In this document: positions 8,688 through 17,861 of the stretch, piece by piece
Layout of the letters: every line of letters begins with the position of its first letter
How positions within the stretch are numbered: position 1 is the first letter of the stretch
Origin: Rhodococcus antarcticus
GTDB lineage: Bacteria; Actinomycetota; Actinomycetes; Mycobacteriales; Mycobacteriaceae
Direction of reading: 5' to 3'
Length of the DNA stretch: 64,000 nucleotides
Assembly: GCF_026153295.1 (NCBI RefSeq)
Contig: NZ_CP110615.1
Location: 1,550,001 to 1,614,000, forward strand
Notes under the pieces: model-generated
What the model saw: only the letters and a program-made list of their open reading frames with translations
Told to the model about the DNA's origin: nothing
Database searches by the model: none
Translations under genes and position numbers: made by a program

Positions 8688-8736
8688 GTCGGGACTCCTC
8701 GTTCGGGGCCCCGGCACGAGCCAGGACCGGGTCGGG

Positions 8737-9795
8737 TCAGGAGCGGGGCGAGCAGACCACCGGCACCACGTCGAGCTCGACGCGAACGCGGTCACCCGGC
8801 ACGAGCGGGCTCGCGTGCTGGCTGACCACGGTGGTCCCGTCGGGCAGGGTGACGGTGGTGCGGCGCACGGCCCCCAGGAAGCTCGAGCTCAGCACCGTCG
8901 CGGTCCCGGCGTCGTCCTCGTGCAGGTGGACGTCCTCCGGGCGCACGAAGATCGTGACCGGTCCGTCGGCGGTGGCCGGGTCCACCAGGGGTAGACGGGT
9001 GCCGAGCAGGTGCGCGGCACCGCCGGAGACGCTGCCGGGCACCTGGTTGCTGAGACCGATGAAGTCGGCGACGAATGCGGTCGCGGGCCGGGAGTACACC
9101 TCGTGCGGGGCCGCGATCTGCTCGATCCGTCCGGCCCGCATCACGCCGACGCGGTCGGCCACAGCCAGGGCCTCCTCCTGGTCGTGGGTGACGAACAGCG
9201 TGGTGGTGCCGACCTCCTGCTGGATGCGCCGGATCTCCTCGCGCAGCTGGGTGCGCACCTTGGCGTCCAGGGCGCTGAGCGGCTCGTCCAGCAGCAGCAC
9301 CGAGGGCTCGATGGCCAGGGCGCGGGCCAGGGCCACCCGCTGCTGCTGCCCACCCGAGAGCTCGCTCGCGTACCGGTCGGCCATCGCCGACAGCCCCACG
9401 AGCTCCAGCACCTCGCCCGCGCGGCGGCGGCGGTCCTTCGTGGACGCCCCCCGCAGGCGGAGCCCGAAGGCCACGTTGTCCAGGGCGGACAGGTGCGGGA
9501 ACAGGCTGTAGGCCTGGAACACCATGCCCATGTCGCGCTTGTTGGTCGGCAGCTCGGTGACGTCCCTGCCCCCCACGACCACCCGCCCGCTGTCCACGTC
9601 CTCGAGCCCGGCCAGGGCCCGCAGGGCCGTGGTCTTGCCGCAGCCCGAGGGCCCCAGCAGCACCACCATCTCGCCGGGTGCCAGCTCGAGCTCGAGGTCG
9701 TCCAGGGCCCGGACCGGGCCGTAGGTGCGGGTGAGGTGGTCCAGGTGCACCGCGGTTCCCTTGACCGGGACCGCGGGGGCGGCAGGGCTCGTCAT
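8737..9795 (-). CDS. ABC transporter ATP-binding protein (PotA/FbpC/PhnT type)
   Basis: A 352-aa ATPase driving the importer. It has Walker A GPSGCGKTT (48-56), the Q-loop in VFQAYSLFPH, signature LSGGQQQRVALARAL, Walker B VLLLDEPLSALD and the switch His in VTHDQEEAL. The C-terminal region (about 245-352) is the TOBE-type regulatory domain of spermidine, iron and phosphonate importers, not of amino acid importers. Its ATG overlaps the stop of the upstream permease (ATGA), so it is the last gene of a four-gene operon. Confidence 0.95.
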   Translation of the reverse strand: MTSPAAPAVPVKGTAVHLDHLTRTYGPVRALDDLELELAPGEMVVLLGPSGCGKTTALRALAGLEDVDSGRVVVGGRDVTELPTNKRDMGMVFQAYSLFPHLSALDNVAFGLRLRGASTKDRRRRAGEVLELVGLSAMADRYASELSGGQQQRVALARALAIEPSVLLLDEPLSALDAKVRTQLREEIRRIQQEVGTTTLFVTHDQEEALAVADRVGVMRAGRIEQIAAPHEVYSRPATAFVADFIGLSNQVPGSVSGGAAHLLGTRLPLVDPATADGPVTIFVRPEDVHLHEDDAGTATVLSSSFLGAVRRTTVTLPDGTTVVSQHASPLVPGDRVRVELDVVPVVCSPRS

Positions 9796-10607
9796 GCGCG
9801 TCTCCGTCGGGTGCGGCTGCCGACCAGCGACAGCACGATCAGCAGCGCGAACGCCAGCACCAGGGCGGCCAGGGAGACCGCCACCGCCGCCGCCGCGTCG
9901 CGCTTGCTGAGGAAGTTGATGGCCACCTGCAGGTTCTGCCGGTTGAGCAGGGAGGCCACGGTGAACTCGCCCAGGACCAGGGCGACGGAGATGAACGCCG
10001 AGGACAGCAGGGCCGGCCGCAGGTTCGGCACCACCACCCGCCACATGACCACGAACCAGCCGGCCCCCAGGCTGCGGGCGGCCTCGGCGAGGGTCTTGAG
10101 GTCCACCGCCGAGAGGCCGGAGTCCAGCGCGCGGAAGGCGTAGGGCAGCACGAGCACGGTGTAGGCGAAGGTCAGGGTGGCCGAGCCGCTGCCGAAGAAG
10201 TAGTAGACCCACGCGTACACCGGGGCCAGGCCGACCACGAGCACGATCGCCGGGATGGTCAGCGGGAGCAGGCAGACGAACTCCAGCACCCGTGCCGCCC
10301 GGGGCACCCGCAACCGCGTCCACACCATGGTCGGCACGAGCAGGACGAGCATGAGGACGACCGTGAGCACGGCGAGCACCAACGAGGCGCGGGCCCCGGC
10401 GAGCAGGTCCGAGTAGTCGGTGGTCAGCCTGCTGGCACTGACCAGCCCCGTCCACACCCGGAGGGTGCGGCCCTCACCGGCCCGTCCGCGGGTGGTGAAC
10501 TCGAGCATGCTCAGCAGGGGCAGGGCGAAGAACACCCCGAGCACGGTCAGCACCACCCATCGCTGGGTGGCCTGGCGGCGCCTGCGCCGGCGCGCGACGG
10601 TGCTCAC
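9792..10607 (-). CDS. ABC transporter permease (second)
   Basis: A 271-aa inner-membrane subunit with about six transmembrane helices. The EAA loop that docks on the ATPase reads LKTLAEAARSLGAGWFVVMWRVVVPNLRP. The arginine-rich N-terminus (VARRRRRRQ) is cytoplasmic. The GTG start overlaps the upstream permease stop (GTGA), and its own stop overlaps the ATPase start. It resembles PotC/PhnV-type permeases. Confidence 0.93.
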   Translation of the reverse strand: MSTVARRRRRRQATQRWVVLTVLGVFFALPLLSMLEFTTRGRAGEGRTLRVWTGLVSASRLTTDYSDLLAGARASLVLAVLTVVLMLVLLVPTMVWTRLRVPRAARVLEFVCLLPLTIPAIVLVVGLAPVYAWVYYFFGSGSATLTFAYTVLVLPYAFRALDSGLSAVDLKTLAEAARSLGAGWFVVMWRVVVPNLRPALLSSAFISVALVLGEFTVASLLNRQNLQVAINFLSKRDAAAAVAVSLAALVLAFALLIVLSLVGSRTRRRRA

Positions 10608-11524
10608 TGCAGCCACCTCGAGGTCCGGCGCTGCAGCAGCGCGTAGGCGGTCATGACGACGGCCACCACGACGACCATGCCGAGGGCGAGCGCCTTGGCC
10701 AGGTCGGCCCGGCCCAGCAGCACCTCGCTGGTCAGCGCCGCCCGGATCTGCAGCGGGACGATGGGCGCGCCCTGGCTGACCAGCGCCGCAGCGGTGGCGT
10801 AGGCGGAGAACGCGTTGGCGAACAGCAGCAGGGCCGAGCCGAGGAAGGACGGCAGCAGCAGGGGACCACCGACGTGGCGCCAGTACTGCCAGGTGGAGCC
10901 CCCGAGGCTGTCCGATGCTTCTCGCCACTGGGCCCGCAGCCCGTCGAGCGCCGGGAGGAACACGATGACCATCAGCGGGATCTGGAAGTAGGCGTAGACC
11001 AGGATCAGGCCGGGCAGCTGGAACAGCCACACCCCACCGGCGAAGATGTCGACGCCCAGGTTGTCCTTGGCGAAGACCGTGACCAGGCCCTGCAGACCGA
11101 TGGTGGCCACGAACGCGAACGCCAGGGTGACCCCGCCGAACTGCGCCAGCACGCCGGAGGCGGCCGTGACGGCACGGCGGAGGAACCCGTCGGGCCGTGC
11201 CGTGCTGACGGCGTGGGCGAGGAGGCCGCCGACCACCGCCCCGACCGCGGCCGTGCTCGCCGAGAGCAGGATGCTGCGACGGAAGGCCGTGAGCACGCTG
11301 GAGTCGGTCAACGCCTGGAGGTTGGCCAGGGTGGGGGCGTTGTTCGCGTCCAGCAGCGAGCCGATGACCACGACCAGCGTGGGGATGACGAGGAAGAGCA
11401 CCACGAAGACCGCGAAGGGGGTCAGCCCCAGCAGCGGCCGGAGCCGGAGCACCCAGCCGGGTCGGCGACGGGCGGACAGCGCCGCCGACCCGGGGGTTGG
11501 GTCAGTCCGGTGCGGTTCAGGCAA
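10604..11524 (-). CDS. ABC transporter permease (first)
   Basis: A 306-aa membrane subunit with a 25-residue cytoplasmic N-terminus, about six transmembrane segments, and an EAA loop LRAQWREASDSLGGSTWQYWRHVGGPLLLP. It pairs with the second permease to form the channel. I take the TTG at 11524, which overlaps the binding-protein stop by 8 bases; a GTG 75-90 bases further in would also leave the membrane domain intact. PotB/PhnU-like. Confidence 0.88.
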   Translation of the reverse strand: MPEPHRTDPTPGSAALSARRRPGWVLRLRPLLGLTPFAVFVVLFLVIPTLVVVIGSLLDANNAPTLANLQALTDSSVLTAFRRSILLSASTAAVGAVVGGLLAHAVSTARPDGFLRRAVTAASGVLAQFGGVTLAFAFVATIGLQGLVTVFAKDNLGVDIFAGGVWLFQLPGLILVYAYFQIPLMVIVFLPALDGLRAQWREASDSLGGSTWQYWRHVGGPLLLPSFLGSALLLFANAFSAYATAAALVSQGAPIVPLQIRAALTSEVLLGRADLAKALALGMVVVVAVVMTAYALLQRRTSRWLQ

Positions 11525-12647
11525 TGGCCTTGGCCCAGGTGCTGTTGAGAGTGGCTGCGGCGGCGTCGGTCTGCGCCGGGGTCAGGAACACCGGGGTGCC
11601 CGAGACCGCGGGCAGCTTCGCCAGCAAGCCCTTGTCGATCGTGCCCGAGGTGATCATCGCGTCCGCGCGGACGGGCCGGGCCCCACCCTTGAGCCACAGG
11701 TTCTGGCCGACGTCGGAGTACAGGAACTCCTGCCACAGCCGGGCGGCCGCCGGGTGCGGTGCCTGCGCGTTGATGGCCTGCGCGTAGTAACCGCCGACGA
11801 CGGCGCCCTTGGGCACCACGACCTTCCAGCTCGCGAGCCCCCCGGTCTTGGTGGACTCCGCCGCGTTGAGGTAGTCCCAGTCGATGACGACGGGGGTCTG
11901 GCCGGACTCGATGGTGGCCGGGGTCGGGTCCAGCGGCAGGAAGTTGCCCGCCTTGTTGAGCTTGGAGAAGAAGTCCACGCCGGGGGAAACGTCGTCGGCG
12001 GAGCCGCCCGAGGCGAGGGAGGCCATCATGACGCCGTTGAACGCGGCGCCGGCCTGCGTCGGATCGCCGTTGAGGGCGACCTTGCCCTTGTACTCGGGCT
12101 TCATCAGGTCGGCGACGGTGGTGGGTGCGGGGACCGTGGCGGAGTCGTAGCCGATGGACATGTAGCCGCCGTAGTCGTTGGTCCACTTGCCGTTGGGGTC
12201 CTTCAGACCGTCCGGCACGTCACCGATGGTCGCGACCTTGTAGGGCGCGAACATGTCCGTGTTGGCGACGGTGACCGACTGGCTGAGGTCGAAGACGTCC
12301 GGCGCGGTGTCCTGGCCCGCCAGCTGCTTGGCGGCGGTGATCTCGTCGGCGCTGGAGGCGTCCGGCTGCGCGGAGCTCACGGTGATGCCGTAGGTGGACT
12401 CGAAGGTGGAGATGACCTCGGCGTAGTTGGTCCAGTCCGGCGGCAGCGCGATGACGTTGAGCTTGCCCTCGGCCTTGGCCGCGGTGACCAGCGCATCCAT
12501 CCCACCGAGGTCCGCGACGCTGGTCGCGGAGCCCGCCGGCGTGGACGCCGCGGCGGAGTCGGACGCGGGTGGGGAGCAGGCGGTGACGGTGGCGGCGACG
12601 GCGGCAGCCGCGATCAGGGACAGGACGCGGACGGTCGTGCGGGCCAC
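11517..12647 (-). CDS. extracellular solute-binding lipoprotein (family 1)
   Basis: A 376-aa binding protein for the importer encoded downstream. The N-terminus is a lipoprotein signal: hydrophobic stretch 8-21, then lipobox VTAC with Cys24. The mature part has GKLNVIALPPDWTNYAEVISTFESTYGI and GYMSIGYDSATVP, like ferric iron, spermidine/putrescine and 2-aminoethylphosphonate binding proteins. GGAGGAA sits 6 bases before the GTG. The first operon gene is the binding protein, as usual. The ligand cannot be decided from sequence; the nearby ornithine-synthase-like enzyme makes an amine a reasonable guess. Confidence 0.92.
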   Translation of the reverse strand: MARTTVRVLSLIAAAAVAATVTACSPPASDSAAASTPAGSATSVADLGGMDALVTAAKAEGKLNVIALPPDWTNYAEVISTFESTYGITVSSAQPDASSADEITAAKQLAGQDTAPDVFDLSQSVTVANTDMFAPYKVATIGDVPDGLKDPNGKWTNDYGGYMSIGYDSATVPAPTTVADLMKPEYKGKVALNGDPTQAGAAFNGVMMASLASGGSADDVSPGVDFFSKLNKAGNFLPLDPTPATIESGQTPVVIDWDYLNAAESTKTGGLASWKVVVPKGAVVGGYYAQAINAQAPHPAAARLWQEFLYSDVGQNLWLKGGARPVRADAMITSGTIDKGLLAKLPAVSGTPVFLTPAQTDAAAATLNSTWAKAIA

Positions 12648-12764
12648 GGTTTCCTCCAGGGCTCCACACCCGGACGGCGGAGCGCGTCCGGGTCGTGTGC
12701 GGTGAAGGTAGCCCGATGCGGTGTCCGAGGGACAGACCGGAGACGTCCTGCAGGTGGCCGGCGG

Positions 12765-12804
12765 GGTGCGTGGCGGTGCGTGGAGGTGCGTCCGGGCGTT
12801 GACA
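12765..12804 (+). promoter_or_regulatory. triplicated GGTGCGTGG and possible -35 TTGACA
   Basis: The gap between the divergent binding-protein and oxygenase genes has three imperfect copies of GGTGCGTGG (about 12765-12790) followed by TTGACA at 12799-12804. The latter is a consensus -35 hexamer facing the oxygenase gene, but no good -10 lies 17 bases on. The assignment is tentative. Confidence 0.3.
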
Positions 12805-12855
12805 CGCGGCCACCGTCGACGTTCACTCGGGGCTCCGCCGAGCAGGGGAGACGAC

Positions 12856-13791
12856 GTGGGTCGGTACGACCGTCGGGACCTGCTGGCCACCCTCGATCCG
12901 GAGACGGAGTTCGAGGAGATCTACCGCCAGGTGGCGACGCTGGAGTTCCCCTGGGACCTCAACCAGTCGCTGGGCTTCGCGCTGTTCCGCACCTACGCGG
13001 TGCCCAGCATCGGCGAGCTCCTCGGCCGCACGGGTGAGTTCACCGAGCGGGTGCAGAAGCGCTACGACGACACCGGGCTCATCCTCGACGCCGTGCTCGA
13101 GCACGGGCTGGGCAGCACGCGGGGACGGGCCGCGGTGCGGCGGATGAACCAGATGCACGGCGCCTACCCGATCAGCAACGAGGACATGCTGTACGTGCTG
13201 GCCACCTTCGTGGTGGTGCCCGCGCGCTGGCTCGACGACCACGGCTGGCGCCCGCTCAGCGCGGTCGAGCAGCGGGCGAGCGTGCGGTACTACGCCGAGC
13301 TCGGTCGACACATGGGCATGCGGGACGTGCCGCAGACCTGGGCGCAGTTCACGGCACTGCTGGAGACCCGCGAGCTGCGCACCTTCGGCTGGACCGACGG
13401 TGGCCGTGCGGTCGCCGACGCCACCCTCGACCTCATGACGACGTTCCCGCCGAACCACCTCGCCCCGAGGGCGGTGATCCGCACGTTCTCCCACGCCCTG
13501 ATGGACGACCGCCTGCTGCGGGCCCTGCGCTACCCGCGGCCGTCGGCGCCGGTGCGGTGGGCCTCCCGGGCGGCGATGCGGCTGCGTGCGGCAGCGGTGC
13601 GGCGGATGCGCCCGCGCACCGAGCCCCGGTTCGCCCGCCAGCTGCCCCAGATCCGCAGCTACCCGGGTGGCTACACCGTCGACGAGCTCGGCACCTTTCC
13701 CACCCGCGGGTGCCCCTTCCCGCGCGGGGCCGGCGACGAGGCGACCGACCCCGCCACGACTCCGGGCCCGGGAGCCGCACCCGGGTCCTGA
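12856..13791 (+). CDS. MpaB/Lcp-like oxygenase family protein (DUF2236)
   Basis: A 311-aa protein of the family that includes latex-clearing protein and fungal MpaB, presumed haem-dependent oxygenases. The diagnostic block is RMNQMHGAYPISNEDMLYVL at about residues 95-114, preceded by FPWDLNQSLGFALFRTYAVPSIGELL and GEFTERVQKRYDDT. The C-terminus ends in a Pro/Ala-rich tail. The GTG at 12856 follows GGGGAG with a 5-base gap; an upstream in-frame region lacks family similarity. The substrate is unknown. Confidence 0.85.
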   Translation: MGRYDRRDLLATLDPETEFEEIYRQVATLEFPWDLNQSLGFALFRTYAVPSIGELLGRTGEFTERVQKRYDDTGLILDAVLEHGLGSTRGRAAVRRMNQMHGAYPISNEDMLYVLATFVVVPARWLDDHGWRPLSAVEQRASVRYYAELGRHMGMRDVPQTWAQFTALLETRELRTFGWTDGGRAVADATLDLMTTFPPNHLAPRAVIRTFSHALMDDRLLRALRYPRPSAPVRWASRAAMRLRAAAVRRMRPRTEPRFARQLPQIRSYPGGYTVDELGTFPTRGCPFPRGAGDEATDPATTPGPGAAPGS

Positions 13792-13861
13792 TCCGTGCGA
13801 CACACCGTGCGCCGCGGTGTGGGCGTGGCGCCCGCCGGGTGGCACGCTGGCGGGGGTGATC

Positions 13862-14677
13862 ATGGCTCCCTCCTCGGCCGGGCCGGCCGAGGCATCTCCG
13901 TCGTCCTACCCTCCGGCGGCGCCCCGCCGTCCCCCTGTGTTCACCGACCTGGGGCTGACCCTCGTCGCGCACCGCGGCAGCGGCACGGGCACCGGTCCGG
14001 CGGGCACCCGGGAGAACAGCCTCGCGGCGTTCCGGTGGGCCGCCGACCAGGGCGCACCGTGGGTGGAGCTGGACGTTCAGGCTTCGCGCGACGCCGGGCT
14101 CGTGGTCCGCCACGACCTGCGCGACGCCACCGGCTACGTCAGCGCTGCCGACGCCGTGGACTGGACCGCCCGGGACCTGCTGACCTTGGAGCGCCTGCAC
14201 GCCGAGCTGCCCTCGCACGTGGGCATCGACGTCGAGGTGAAGGTGGGTCTGCCCAGCGAGGACGGGTCCGACGCGACGACCACCGCCGCGCTGGCCTTCC
14301 TGGCCGCGCACGCGCGGGAGCGGCCCTGGTTGCTGACCTCCTTCGACCCCACGGTGGTGGTCCGCGCGCACGAGCACTCCGTGCCCACGGGCTGGCTCAC
14401 CGAGGACGAGGCGTCGCTGCACGGCTCGGTGGCCGCTGCCATCCGCATGCGGGCGCACGCGGTGTGCCCGCACGTGGACGCGGTGCTGCGCAACCACCCC
14501 GCGGAGGCGCCGGCCGAGGACGTGTTCGAGGTGGCCCGCAGGTTCGGGGTGCAGGTGCTGGTGTGGGGTGCGGTGCCGGCCCAGGTGCCGGCGCTCGCCG
14601 ACCTCGGCGTGGACGCCGTCTGCGTGGACGCCGTGCAGGAGACGCTGCACGTGCTGGGCGAGGGACCCCACCGTTGA
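13862..14677 (+). CDS. glpQ: glycerophosphodiester phosphodiesterase
   Basis: A 271-aa TIM-barrel enzyme cleaving glycerophosphodiesters to glycerol-3-phosphate and alcohol. VAHRGSG and ENSLAAFRWA give the first catalytic His-Arg and Glu; WVELDVQAS supplies the metal ligands and VVRHD the second catalytic His. The length is normal for cytosolic GDPDs and no signal peptide is present, only a Pro/Ser-rich 25-residue lead. The start could also be the GTG at 13856, two codons earlier. The family assignment is sure; the symbol is by function only. Confidence 0.88.
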   Translation: MAPSSAGPAEASPSSYPPAAPRRPPVFTDLGLTLVAHRGSGTGTGPAGTRENSLAAFRWAADQGAPWVELDVQASRDAGLVVRHDLRDATGYVSAADAVDWTARDLLTLERLHAELPSHVGIDVEVKVGLPSEDGSDATTTAALAFLAAHARERPWLLTSFDPTVVVRAHEHSVPTGWLTEDEASLHGSVAAAIRMRAHAVCPHVDAVLRNHPAEAPAEDVFEVARRFGVQVLVWGAVPAQVPALADLGVDAVCVDAVQETLHVLGEGPHR

Positions 14678-14784
14678 CCCCGCCCGCCGAGAGGCGTTGA
14701 CCCCGCCCGACCGCGCGTTCTGAACCACCGTCCCCCGGTGACCTGCCCGCCCGCGGCCGGTGGCGGAGCTGCGGCCGGGGGGCG

Positions 14785-14925
14785 TCAGTCGTCGGGTCCG
14801 TCGCGCAGGCGCAGCACGATCCGCACCACCTGCTCGACGGCGAGCTCGAAGGCCCGTCCGCGGAGCTCGCCCCGCACGGCGAGGTTCTGCGCGGCGATCT
14901 CGACCACCAGCTCTCCGTCGGTCAT
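14785..14925 (-). CDS. small protein, 46 aa
   Basis: Encodes a 46-residue acidic/basic helical peptide starting MTDGELVVEIAAQ and ending in RDGPDD. The ATG follows GAGGGG with a suitable gap, and codon third positions are nearly all G/C as in neighbouring genes, which supports real coding. It contains no motif I know. It lies between the GDPD and hotdog genes on the opposite strand. Confidence 0.5.
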   Translation of the reverse strand: MTDGELVVEIAAQNLAVRGELRGRAFELAVEQVVRIVLRLRDGPDD

Positions 14926-15045
14926 CGTGGCCCCCTCGCTCGTCGTGCCGACCATCCTGGCTGACGACCCGGCGTCCTACGGTGTGGGTCCGCCACCACC
15001 ACGACCCCGAGGAGCTCCTGTGCCGACGGTCCTGCGAGCCCACCG

Positions 15046-15906
15046 GTGACCGCACCCCCCACCGCGGCCGTGCTCGACGGCCTCGCGCTGCACCGGGCCA
15101 CCGGTGCACCCGCGCTGGCCTGCCTGGCCGGGTACCGATCGGTGGACCGCACCCGACCGGGCACCACCCTCGCTGCCGCGGCGGACGCCGCGGGAGCGGC
15201 CGGGTCCACCGATCTCGCGATGCTGGTCGACCTGGCGGCGGGTGCGGCGATCCGGTCCCGGATCGGGGGCGACCGGCGTCTGGCGACCACGTCGCTGGCG
15301 GTGCACCTGCTCGGAGCCCTGCCCCCGACCGCGGACCTGGCGGTGCACGTCCCGGAGGTCGCCGAGCTCGGGCGGCTCGCGGTGGCGAGCACCACGGTGC
15401 TCGCCGGCGCCGAGGTGGTGGGCACCGGCTCGGTGGCCTTCGCGGTGCTGGGTGACGGACTCCCGCCGATCCCGTGGGAGCAGGCCGGTCCCACCCCGCA
15501 CGGTCCGCTGCGCGAGGAGGACCTCACCCCGGACGAGCGGGACGGGCTGCGGCACAGCCGGTCCGCAGGTGCTCGGTCGTGGAGCGAGGCGGTGCTGCGC
15601 GGGTCCACGCAGTGGTCGCCGGCGGGGCTGGTGCTGCGGCCGTCCACCCTCATGGCCAACCGGGTGGGGGGCGTGCAGGGCGGTGTGCTGGTGGGCCTGG
15701 CCGTGCTCGCCGCCGAGGCCCCGGACGGGAGCTCCGTGCTGGGCTCGGTGCAGGTGGACTTCGTGTCCGCGGCGACCGTGGACGCGTCGGTCACGGCTCG
15801 GGTGGAGGTGCTGCGGGAGAGCCGGCGCAGCCGACTGCTCCGGGTCGCCCTGGTGCAGTCCGACACCCTCGTGGTGGCGGCCACGGTGGGTCTTCGCACC
15901 GGCTGA
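15046..15906 (+). CDS. thioesterase superfamily protein with two hotdog domains
   Basis: A 286-aa protein made of two PaaI/4HBT-like hotdog halves. The first (about 40-135) contains STDLAMLVDLAAGAAI and the second (about 200-286) contains LMANRVGGVQGGVLVGLAVLAAE, the helix that carries the catalytic acid in PaaI-type thioesterases, followed by QVDFVSAATVDASVTARVEVL. It probably hydrolyses or binds acyl-CoA. The GTG start is the first in frame after the small divergent gene. The substrate is unknown. Confidence 0.75.
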   Translation: MTAPPTAAVLDGLALHRATGAPALACLAGYRSVDRTRPGTTLAAAADAAGAAGSTDLAMLVDLAAGAAIRSRIGGDRRLATTSLAVHLLGALPPTADLAVHVPEVAELGRLAVASTTVLAGAEVVGTGSVAFAVLGDGLPPIPWEQAGPTPHGPLREEDLTPDERDGLRHSRSAGARSWSEAVLRGSTQWSPAGLVLRPSTLMANRVGGVQGGVLVGLAVLAAEAPDGSSVLGSVQVDFVSAATVDASVTARVEVLRESRRSRLLRVALVQSDTLVVAATVGLRTG

Positions 15907-16127
15907 CCCACCGGGCTCGTCCCGCCCCGCCGGCGGAGGGGCCCGTCGACCGTGGCGCTCGAGCTTGTCCAGGCACTGCACGATGCGGGTCACGGGTCGA
16001 GCCTGCCCGGGTCAGCGACGGCTCCGGCCACCACGGTGCGGTGGAGAGGGGCAGCGCCTCGGCGGCGCCCTCGTGAAAGCTGGGGTAGTGGGTCTCCGGA
16101 GCAGCAGACCGCGGACGGCCACCGACG
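15907..16127. other. intergenic, no feature recognised
   Basis: A 221-bp stretch between the convergent hotdog and MOSC genes. Short open frames exist on both strands but have neither a ribosome site nor protein-like composition. GCCCCGCCGGCGGAGGGGC near 15931 could form a stem and serve as a bidirectional terminator. Confidence 0.3.
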
Positions 16128-17012
16128 TCAGCGGTGCTCTGCGCCCCGGGCGGCCACCGTCGTCGCGCGCAGGGGGCCGTCCGCGGGATCGCCCGCCTCC
16201 AGCACCTCGACGCCGTCCCCGACGGAGATCCTCGCGCCGGGGGAGTCCGGCACCAGGTTGACCGCGAACCAGGTCTGCCCGTCCCAGCGCCGGTGCCGGG
16301 CCAGGGTGGCGATCGGCTCCTTGCCGCCCTCGGCCGTCGTGGGGTCGAGCGTGGTCATCACGCACCGCGCGCACCCCTTGACCACGCGGAACACGGCCCC
16401 GCCCACCCGGATCCGCCGCCAGCGGTCCTCGTCCCACGCCGGGGCCCCGGCGACCACCAGGCTGGGCCGGAACCGGGTCATCGACAGCGGCCCCTCGTCG
16501 GCGAGGGGACCGGCCGCGACGAGCTCGTCCAGCGCGGCGAGCGAGTCCTGCGAGGCCAGCAGGAGCGGGTAGCCGTCCGCGAAGGACACGCGGTCCTCGG
16601 GCCGGGAGAACGTGGGGTCGGTGGCGCGGAGGGTCGGGTCGTCCAGGTGGACCAGGCGGGCGGAGGTGCCGATCGCCTCCGTCAACCACGCGTCAGCGCC
16701 GACGGCGAGGGCGGCGTCCACCGTGCTCGACCAGATCTGGACCGAGATGCGCTCCGAGCCGGCGCCGGGTGCGCGGACGTGGATCGGGGGCAGCCCCGGG
16801 GCGGTGAGCTCCAGCCCGTCCTCGACGATCCGCGGGTGCACGAGCAGCAGCCGGTGCTCCACCCTCGCGGTGACGAACCGGCCGGCCGCGTCGACCACCA
16901 TCCAGCGGCGGTCGCCGGCGAGCCCCCACGGTTCGACCACCGCGCTGTCCAGCTCCTCACCCCGGCAGGACTTCACGGGGTAGCGACGGATCCCGGTGAC
17001 GGTGATCGACAT
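16128..17012 (-). CDS. MOSC domain protein with MOSC N-terminal beta-barrel (YcbX-like)
   Basis: A 294-aa molybdenum-cofactor-related protein. The N-terminal beta domain starts ITVTGIRRYPVKSCRGEELDSAVVEPWGLAGDRRWMVVD; the MOSC domain follows, with SMTRFRPSLVV and the conserved cysteine in VVKGCARCVMTTLDPTT, the proposed Moco/sulfur ligand. Homologues reduce N-hydroxylated compounds or carry sulfur. Its ATG is in a good context. No partner reductase is adjacent. Confidence 0.9.
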   Translation of the reverse strand: MSITVTGIRRYPVKSCRGEELDSAVVEPWGLAGDRRWMVVDAAGRFVTARVEHRLLLVHPRIVEDGLELTAPGLPPIHVRAPGAGSERISVQIWSSTVDAALAVGADAWLTEAIGTSARLVHLDDPTLRATDPTFSRPEDRVSFADGYPLLLASQDSLAALDELVAAGPLADEGPLSMTRFRPSLVVAGAPAWDEDRWRRIRVGGAVFRVVKGCARCVMTTLDPTTAEGGKEPIATLARHRRWDGQTWFAVNLVPDSPGARISVGDGVEVLEAGDPADGPLRATTVAARGAEHR

Positions 17013-17164
17013 GCCTGGACCGTACGGGCCCGGCAGCAGGGGAGGGCCGGGGCTGCCGGACCGGACGTGAGCCTCGTCGGTGAAGCTCGGGTGGCAGCCG
17101 TCGATGATGCCGAGCAGGCTCCTCCAGCGTGAGCTCGTCGAGCTCCCCGTGGCGCACCCGGGGA

Positions 17165-17845
17165 TCAGAGGTCGAGCACGGGGGAGCCGGGCCGAAGGGC
17201 TCCGGCGGCCAGCGGGGTCGAGCGCCCGCCGACCAGGACGGCCACGGCCAGCCGGGCGGCGAGCAGGCCGGCGGCGTCCCGCCGAGCCAGCAGCGCGTGC
17301 CCCTGCCCGGCGGCGCGGACCAGGGTGGCCGTGGTGGCCACCCCCTGGGCCGCACGGACGAGCTCCGCGCTGGCCTCGGGGCTCGTCGTCCGGTCCCGGG
17401 AGCCGTGCACCAGGACCACCTGTTGGCCGTCCAGCAGCCGGGCAGGCTCGGTGGGGGTGACCCACGGCGCCAGGCCCACCACCACGCGCACCGACGGGTC
17501 GTCGGCGACGTGCAGCGCGGCCCGGCCGCCCATGGAGTGCCCGACCACGGCCACGGGCAGGCCGGGGTGGCGCCGTCGGACCTCGGCGAGCGCCCACCGG
17601 GCGTCCACCACGGCCGACTGCTCCGCGCCGTTCCACCCCCGCACAGCGTTGACCAGGCGCAGCACGTGCACGCGCCCGCGACCGGCCCGCACGGTGGCCA
17701 GGGCGACCGGCAGCATCCGCAGGGCTGCCACGCCCCAGCGGGAGGCGGGCAGGTGGCTCACCTCGGAGCCGCCGTGCAGCAGGAGGACGACGCCGCGGGG
17801 ACGGCGCGCACCCCAGGTGGTCAGCAGCCGGGGGGAGGGGTTCAC
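17165..17845 (-). CDS. alpha/beta hydrolase
   Basis: A 226-aa hydrolase. VVLLLHGGSE supplies the oxyanion-hole region, GHSMGG (about residues 102-107) holds the nucleophilic Ser, VLVHGSRDRTTSPEASAEL the acid and AGQGHALL the catalytic His. It is on the short side but complete. It is the last gene of a run with the 3-hydroxybutyrate dehydrogenase, 16 bp away on the same strand. An esterase or lipase-type role is likely; the substrate is unknown. Confidence 0.85.
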   Translation of the reverse strand: MNPSPRLLTTWGARRPRGVVLLLHGGSEVSHLPASRWGVAALRMLPVALATVRAGRGRVHVLRLVNAVRGWNGAEQSAVVDARWALAEVRRRHPGLPVAVVGHSMGGRAALHVADDPSVRVVVGLAPWVTPTEPARLLDGQQVVLVHGSRDRTTSPEASAELVRAAQGVATTATLVRAAGQGHALLARRDAAGLLAARLAVAVLVGGRSTPLAAGALRPGSPVLDL

Positions 17846-17861
17846 GCTGGTCCCGGAAGGC

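Noticed and set aside
15952-16572. Plus-strand frame starting MALELVQALHDAG
   Set aside because: Only the first dozen residues look natural; the rest is an antisense shadow of the MOSC gene.
17013-17164. Short frame containing LLGIIDGCHPSFTDEAHV
   Set aside because: No ribosome site or family match, and too short to support.
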